A DNA stretch of 27,124 nucleotides, from NCBI GenBank assembly GCA_023434205.1, contig JAEYTB010000259.1, forward strand, positions 1-27,124, written 5' to 3'. Shown in pieces: positions 23,266-27,124 of this stretch. The DNA is from Planctomycetota bacterium. GTDB taxonomy: Bacteria; Planctomycetota; Phycisphaerae; Phycisphaerales; UBA1924. The notes under the pieces were generated by a model. That model ran no database searches, was not told where the DNA came from, and worked only from the letters and a program-made list of their open reading frames with translations. The translations under genes and the position numbers were made by a program. The number at the start of each line of letters is the position of its first letter. Positions within the stretch are counted from its first letter, which is position 1.

Positions 23266-24185
23266 CCCTCGTTCTCCCGTCCAGCCGGCACGACGCCGTC
23301 GATCACAGTCCCCCCCGCCGCCACCCTGGCTCCCCCGCAAACGATCGAGCGCGCAACCACGGCGTCTTCCCCCACCACCGCGCCCGGCATCACAACGGAA
23401 TCTACGACCACCGCGCGATCCCCGATCGTGACATCGGCAGAAAGATGCCGCGGCCCCTCCGTCGGCACGGTGGCCACATCCCCGGCGCACGCGGCGAGCG
23501 ACACAAGGCCGCCCGCAACCCCAGCCGCACGCAGGAATCCCTCGCGGGTTCGGAGTTCGTACGAGTACCCGTTCTCCAGGCGCGAGACACGCACCCGCTT
23601 CCCCGCCTCGACCGCCTTGCGGAGCCACTGCTCCTTGAGGTCTGTAAAGCCCTTGGCCTGGATCAGCGACAACGTCGAGCACCGGACCACAAACAGGCCC
23701 GCGGGGGTGCTATCGCGGTTGATCCCCACGGTGATGTCGCTCGCGTGCCGAACGTGGTCGGCCATCATCCGGGTCAGGTCGCCGGTGACGTACCGCGCCG
23801 CCTCGGCGATCACGACCGTCGAATCCTCGCCGTACGCCTGGCACGCGTCCCGAACCGCCCCCGCCGGGCCGCGATACTCGTGGGCGTCCTGCTGCAGCCG
23901 CAGCTCCAGCCGGGACGGGCGCGTCTGAGAACGGCCGGGCGGGATCGCGATGCCGTGGATCACCTGCACCAGCGGGTTCTGGCCCACCGACGCGGCGATC
24001 GCCTCAAAGTGCCGGATCCAGGCGTCGAGCACGGTCTCGCGCCCGTCAAGGTGCAGGTCCAGGACCGAGCATCGGGTCGCGGCGGTGAGCGGCGAAGGCC
24101 GAAGGCTGCCGGCCAGCAGCAGGCACGCCGCGAGCGAGAGCTCGGGCGTGGCCTGTGGCTGTTCGGTCATGGCCGATGAGGTCAT
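23262..24185 (-). CDS. Degenerate nucleotidyltransferase-like protein with hexapeptide-repeat tail
   Basis: The 307-aa product begins with SVLDLHLDGRETVLDAWIRHFEAI (about 40-63), resembling the sugar-nucleotide pyrophosphorylase fold after its signature loop. The G-G-x-G-T-R-L loop itself is missing, so catalysis is doubtful. A central region (YVTGDLTRMMADHVRHASDITVGI) fits the product-side half of the same fold. The end (about 255-301) has hexapeptide turns, VTIGDRAVVVDSVVMPGAVVGEDAVV, of a left-handed beta-helix. A hydrophobic GVAGGLVSLAACAG at about 231-244 lies between them. The likely role is a regulator or scaffold in sugar-nucleotide metabolism of this locus. It is the first gene of the exosortase operon. 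Start ATG 24185 has no clear ribosome site; ATG 24170 is an alternative. Confidence 0.72.
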   Translation of the reverse strand: MTSSAMTEQPQATPELSLAACLLLAGSLRPSPLTAATRCSVLDLHLDGRETVLDAWIRHFEAIAASVGQNPLVQVIHGIAIPPGRSQTRPSRLELRLQQDAHEYRGPAGAVRDACQAYGEDSTVVIAEAARYVTGDLTRMMADHVRHASDITVGINRDSTPAGLFVVRCSTLSLIQAKGFTDLKEQWLRKAVEAGKRVRVSRLENGYSYELRTREGFLRAAGVAGGLVSLAACAGDVATVPTEGPRHLSADVTIGDRAVVVDSVVMPGAVVGEDAVVARSIVCGGARVAAGGTVIDGVVPAGRENEG

Positions 24186-24208
24186 GGTGCTAATGTGCCA
24201 CCGGCTTT

Positions 24209-24221
24209 CCCACTTGGTGGG
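24209..24221. repeat. Short inverted repeat upstream of the exosortase operon
   Basis: CCCAC (24209-24213) and GTGGG (24217-24221) flank TTG, 24 bp before the first gene start. A second CCACC...GGTGG pairing overlaps it. It lies in the 115-bp gap between asnB and the exosortase operon, the place for an operon promoter, but I found no convincing promoter hexamers there. Confidence 0.25.
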
Positions 24222-24300
24222 ACAGAAGTGAGCGCGGGCTCCAAACGATTTCCGTAACAGACCTCAGCACCGTCAGAAACGGATCAACGGGTGCAGATAC

Positions 24301-26247
24301 TCAAGATACGGCTGCGACAGTGGATACGTTAGCCTTCAAACGCGCCGAATCACGTCCGAGAAAGACATCCTGGTACCACACTTCCGCCGCGAGCAGGGTC
24401 CATAACTGCAGGTTCGCATCCGCCTGCCCAGAATCGTGCTCGTTCAGGAGTTGTTCGACCTGCCCACGGTCCGCGTACGCGGCGCACAACCCTCGCGAGC
24501 TGCGCAAGTACTCGTGCAGCATGCCTTTGAGGTGTCCGCGGAACCACTGCGCCAGCGGCACCCGGAAACCCCACTTCGGCCGCTTCAGCGTGGCCGGGGG
24601 GAGCTTGTCCTGGGCCCAGCGGCGGACGATCCACTTCGCAGTCCTGCCGCGGACCTTCATCCGGTCGGGAATCGCGATCCCGAACGGCACGATGGCCTTG
24701 TCGAGGAACGGCACCCGCATCTCCAACCCCGCGGCCATGGTCATCCGGTCACCCCGCTCCAGCAGGTTGCCCGGCAGCCACGTCAGGCAGTCTACCGCCT
24801 GCATCCGGCGGTACGGGCCCTCCCAGTCACCCATCGCCAAAGCCGCGGCGTGGGGGGCGGTGGTCTCGGCCCACGACTCGGCACTCCAACCCAGCCCCGG
24901 CAGGATGCTCTGGAGCGCAGACCGGTCCAGGTAGCTGAACCACTGCGAGAGGCGGTCGATCTCCCCAGGCAGACCGATGGCCCGGGCCGCGACCAAGGCC
25001 CGCCGCCGGTCAAGACCCAGCCGCCCGGCCACCGCCGCGGCACGCTCGGGCCCCAGGGCCCGGACGGCCTCACGGGCGAGCCAGGGGGCCGCCGCGAGCG
25101 TGTACTTGGGGTACCCGCAGAAGGCCTCGTCCGAACCCTCGCCCGAGAGAACGACCTTGACCGACTGCTTGGCGACCTCGCTCATCCGCGCGATCGCGGG
25201 GTCCGCGGGCTCGCTGAGGGGCGCATCGCGGCAGGCGGTCATCTGCGCGAACAACTCGGCATAATCCTGCTCGCGCAGCGCGACCTCGGTGTGCGACGTG
25301 CCGATCGTGTCAGCGACCTGCTTCGCGAAGGGCAGCTCGCTGTGCAGATCCCCGGCAAAGCCGACGGAGAACGTGCGAACCTCGGCATCCGGGGCGCGGC
25401 AGGCCCGGATCAGCGCCACGATCACGCTGCTGTCGAGCCCGCCGGAGAGGAACGCGCCCACTGGAACATCCGCGATCAGCCGCTTGCGGACCGAGGCGGT
25501 GATGAGCTGGTCGAATCGCTCCAGCAGGTCCGCCTCGCCCAGCGATCGGACCTCCTCCGCGGCACGGCGCGTCTGCTCCGCAAGGTCATAGAAGCACCCC
25601 GCACGCACCCCCGCCTGGCTGAACTCGAGCCACGACCCCGGCGGAACCTGCCTGATGCCCGCGTACAAGGAACGCTCGCCGTATACGGCGCGGAAGCGCA
25701 CAACCTGTCGCAGCGCATCCTCGTCAAGCCGCGGCCTGACCGCGGGGTGTTCCAGCAGCGCCTTGATCTCCGAGCCGAAGACGATCACGCCGGGCTCGGG
25801 CAGAGCGTAAAAGAGCGGCTTCTTCCCCAACGGGTCGCGGGCCAGCAGCAGCTTCTTCTCCCGCCGGTGCCACGCGCCAAACGCGAACATTCCGTCGAAC
25901 CGCGGCAGCGACCGCTCCCACTCACGGTCCACCAGCCGCAGGACCACCTCCGTGTCGCCGCTCCACGTGAGCTGCACGGCGTGGGCCCGCAGGTCGCCCT
26001 GAAGGTCCTGGTAGTTGTAGATCTCGCCGTTGAACGTGAGGCTGACGTCGCTCGCGGGCACCTCCATCGGCTGCGGGCTGCCCGTCAGGTCGATGATCGA
26101 GAGCCGCCGGTGCGCCAGCCCGCAGGGGCCGTTGATCAGCACGCCCTGGGCATCCGGCCCGCGACGCTGGATCGAGCCCGCCATGGCCCGCAGCACCGCT
26201 TCCTGCGGCGGCGCGTTGAAGTCCACGTAGCCGGCGATCCCGCACAT
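24301..26247 (-). CDS. asnB: Asparagine synthetase-type glutamine amidotransferase of the polysaccharide locus
   Basis: The 648-aa protein starts MCGIAGY; Cys2 is the class II glutaminase nucleophile after Met removal. RRGPD, HRRLSIIDL and FNGEIYN are glutaminase motifs. SGGLDSS (268-274) is the ATP-pyrophosphatase loop of the synthetase domain, and SGEGSDE follows. The protein would use glutamine nitrogen to amidate an acidic substrate. Members next to exosortase and exopolysaccharide genes are a known subgroup thought to amidate sugar acids rather than make asparagine; by context this one fits. ATG 26247 was chosen because Cys must be residue 2; the upstream in-frame extension would block the active site. 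GGGAGGGAA precedes it. It starts in a TAATG overlap with the glycosyltransferase stop. Confidence 0.93.
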   Translation of the reverse strand: MCGIAGYVDFNAPPQEAVLRAMAGSIQRRGPDAQGVLINGPCGLAHRRLSIIDLTGSPQPMEVPASDVSLTFNGEIYNYQDLQGDLRAHAVQLTWSGDTEVVLRLVDREWERSLPRFDGMFAFGAWHRREKKLLLARDPLGKKPLFYALPEPGVIVFGSEIKALLEHPAVRPRLDEDALRQVVRFRAVYGERSLYAGIRQVPPGSWLEFSQAGVRAGCFYDLAEQTRRAAEEVRSLGEADLLERFDQLITASVRKRLIADVPVGAFLSGGLDSSVIVALIRACRAPDAEVRTFSVGFAGDLHSELPFAKQVADTIGTSHTEVALREQDYAELFAQMTACRDAPLSEPADPAIARMSEVAKQSVKVVLSGEGSDEAFCGYPKYTLAAAPWLAREAVRALGPERAAAVAGRLGLDRRRALVAARAIGLPGEIDRLSQWFSYLDRSALQSILPGLGWSAESWAETTAPHAAALAMGDWEGPYRRMQAVDCLTWLPGNLLERGDRMTMAAGLEMRVPFLDKAIVPFGIAIPDRMKVRGRTAKWIVRRWAQDKLPPATLKRPKWGFRVPLAQWFRGHLKGMLHEYLRSSRGLCAAYADRGQVEQLLNEHDSGQADANLQLWTLLAAEVWYQDVFLGRDSARLKANVSTVAAVS

Positions 26248-27124
26248 TACGCGTTCCCTCCCAGCCCCAGCAGCGCCGCGGCACGGTCCGCCAGCGCGTC
26301 CCAACTGTCGTTCCGGACCGAGTCGCGCCGCTGCTCGACCAGCGCCGGGTTGCGTTCCTCGAGCGCCCGCGTCACGCCGCGGAGGAACTCCTCGTGCGAG
26401 TTCGCGCCGTAGACCAGGTGCGCGTACCGCCCCAGCTCGTAGAAGTTGATGGACACGACCGGGAAGCCCAGGGACAGGTACTCCTTCAGCTTGATGGGAT
26501 TGCAGCCCTTGATCCAGTCATTCTGCAGCCACGGCATGAGCGCGGCGTCAAACTGTGCCGCGTATTGGGGGAGCTGGGCGTACGGGACGGGGCCCAAATA
26601 CCGCACGTTGGGCTCGGCCTCCAGGCGGGAGATGTCCATCGCCTTCGGACCGATGATGAGGAGCGTCGCGGGATTGATGTGGCGGGCAACCTTGATCAGC
26701 AGCTCGAGGTCCACCGTGTAATCGTCGAGCGCACCGTAGAACCCCACGAGCGGCCGGGGCAGGCCCCGCAGGGCCTCGGGGCAGTCCCCAGGAGGAGAAA
26801 CCCCGGGCCGGGCGCTCGCGAAGTGGTTGAAGTCGACGCCATGGCCGATGAACTCGGCATCGCGCACCGAGCGCCGCTCCCGCTCGAAGAGCAGCCGATT
26901 GACGTACACCGCGTGGTCGCACGCCTTCAGCAGCCTCTGCTCGAGCGGCGCGATCAGGCCGGCATCCGCCTCGGGGAACGCGGAGAACTCGTCCGAACGG
27001 TTCCACACCGAGGACGCCCATCGCCCGCGCTCAACCATCGGCGCGCACGTGGGCACCGTCGCCCACACCGCCGGGCGGCGGATTTTCAGCTTGCGGAGCA
27101 GCGCGGAGACCTGCATGCCCACCA
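26247..27124 (-). CDS. Glycosyltransferase, GT4-like, 5' end beyond the window
   Basis: At least 292 residues are present; the true start lies off the right edge. The C-terminal half is a GT-B second domain: PRPLVGFYGALDDYTVD followed by LLIIGP, YLGPVPYAQLPQYAA and LMPW, then KGCNPIKLKEYLSLGFPVV, the donor-binding Lys/Glu-rich segment of GT4 enzymes. FIGHGVDFNHF just before it is a typical linker motif of that family. It would transfer a sugar from a nucleotide donor to the growing lipid-linked polysaccharide at the cytoplasmic membrane; donor and acceptor are unknown, although dTDP-rhamnose from the rfb genes is one possibility. It overlaps asnB by one base (TAATG), so the two are cotranscribed. 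Confidence 0.88.
   Translation of the reverse strand, partial: VGMQVSALLRKLKIRRPAVWATVPTCAPMVERGRWASSVWNRSDEFSAFPEADAGLIAPLEQRLLKACDHAVYVNRLLFERERRSVRDAEFIGHGVDFNHFASARPGVSPPGDCPEALRGLPRPLVGFYGALDDYTVDLELLIKVARHINPATLLIIGPKAMDISRLEAEPNVRYLGPVPYAQLPQYAAQFDAALMPWLQNDWIKGCNPIKLKEYLSLGFPVVSINFYELGRYAHLVYGANSHEEFLRGVTRALEERNPALVEQRRDSVRNDSWDALADRAAALLGLGGNA

Noticed and set aside
21700..24100. Longer upstream starts for the Wzz/BY-kinase, EpsI and exosortase frames
   Set aside because: Each would overlap the body of the preceding gene in another frame. The chosen starts give short GTGA or ATGA overlaps or 4-nt gaps, and those of the Wzz/BY-kinase and EpsI genes also have ribosome sites.
24436..26412. 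Plus-strand open frame of 658 codons over asnB
   Set aside because: It lies antisense to a clear amidotransferase; its composition (Arg, Gln, His, Pro) is typical of a shadow frame in high-GC DNA.

Overview
The window is a GC-rich bacterial chromosome segment with tightly packed genes. The combination of an exosortase/PEP-CTERM-type locus, a DUF4337-like protein, a KaiC-like ATPase paired with a histidine kinase and a very long TPR protein suggests Planctomycetota, most likely a Phycisphaerae-type lineage. That placement is inferred from gene content and style only. I see no rRNA, tRNA, CRISPR array or insertion sequence.

Left part (1-7955): a 3'-truncated secreted alpha/beta-hydrolase lipoprotein (minus) diverges from a histidine ammonia-lyase gene (hutH, plus), and their start codons share one CATG. 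hutH is coupled by an ATGA overlap to a DUF4337-like membrane protein. A stem-loop, a 45-aa proline-rich lipoprotein and a glycine-rich RRM protein with a clear intrinsic terminator follow on the minus strand. A dyad-rich 400-bp region separates the RRM gene from a plus-strand two-gene operon for a double-domain KaiC-like ATPase and a histidine kinase, joined by a GTGA overlap.

Right part (7950-27124, all minus strand): an envelope-polysaccharide region. Read in the direction of transcription, from the right edge, it holds a truncated glycosyltransferase and an asparagine-synthetase-type amidotransferase. Next comes a tight operon: a degenerate nucleotidyltransferase/hexapeptide protein, an exosortase with an intact Cys/Arg/His triad, an EpsI-type protein, a Wzz/BY-kinase chain-length regulator, a polyprenyl-phosphate sugar transferase and a 1391-aa TPR protein. 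Three tandem paralogous secreted proteins with PEP-CTERM-like tails follow, then an intrinsic terminator, then rfbA-rfbC-rfbD-rfbB for dTDP-L-rhamnose.

Working model (inference): rfbACDB makes dTDP-rhamnose. The sugar transferase starts a lipid-linked polysaccharide, the glycosyltransferase and amidotransferase build and decorate it, and Wzz/BY-kinase and the TPR protein control polymerisation or export. The exosortase and EpsI process the three adjacent surface proteins. The most noteworthy points are this self-contained exosortase locus with its tandem substrate family, the tyrosine-free tail of the BY-kinase, the unusual N-terminal half of the sugar transferase, and the KaiC-like protein in which the clock phospho-pair Ser-Thr reads Ser-Tyr.
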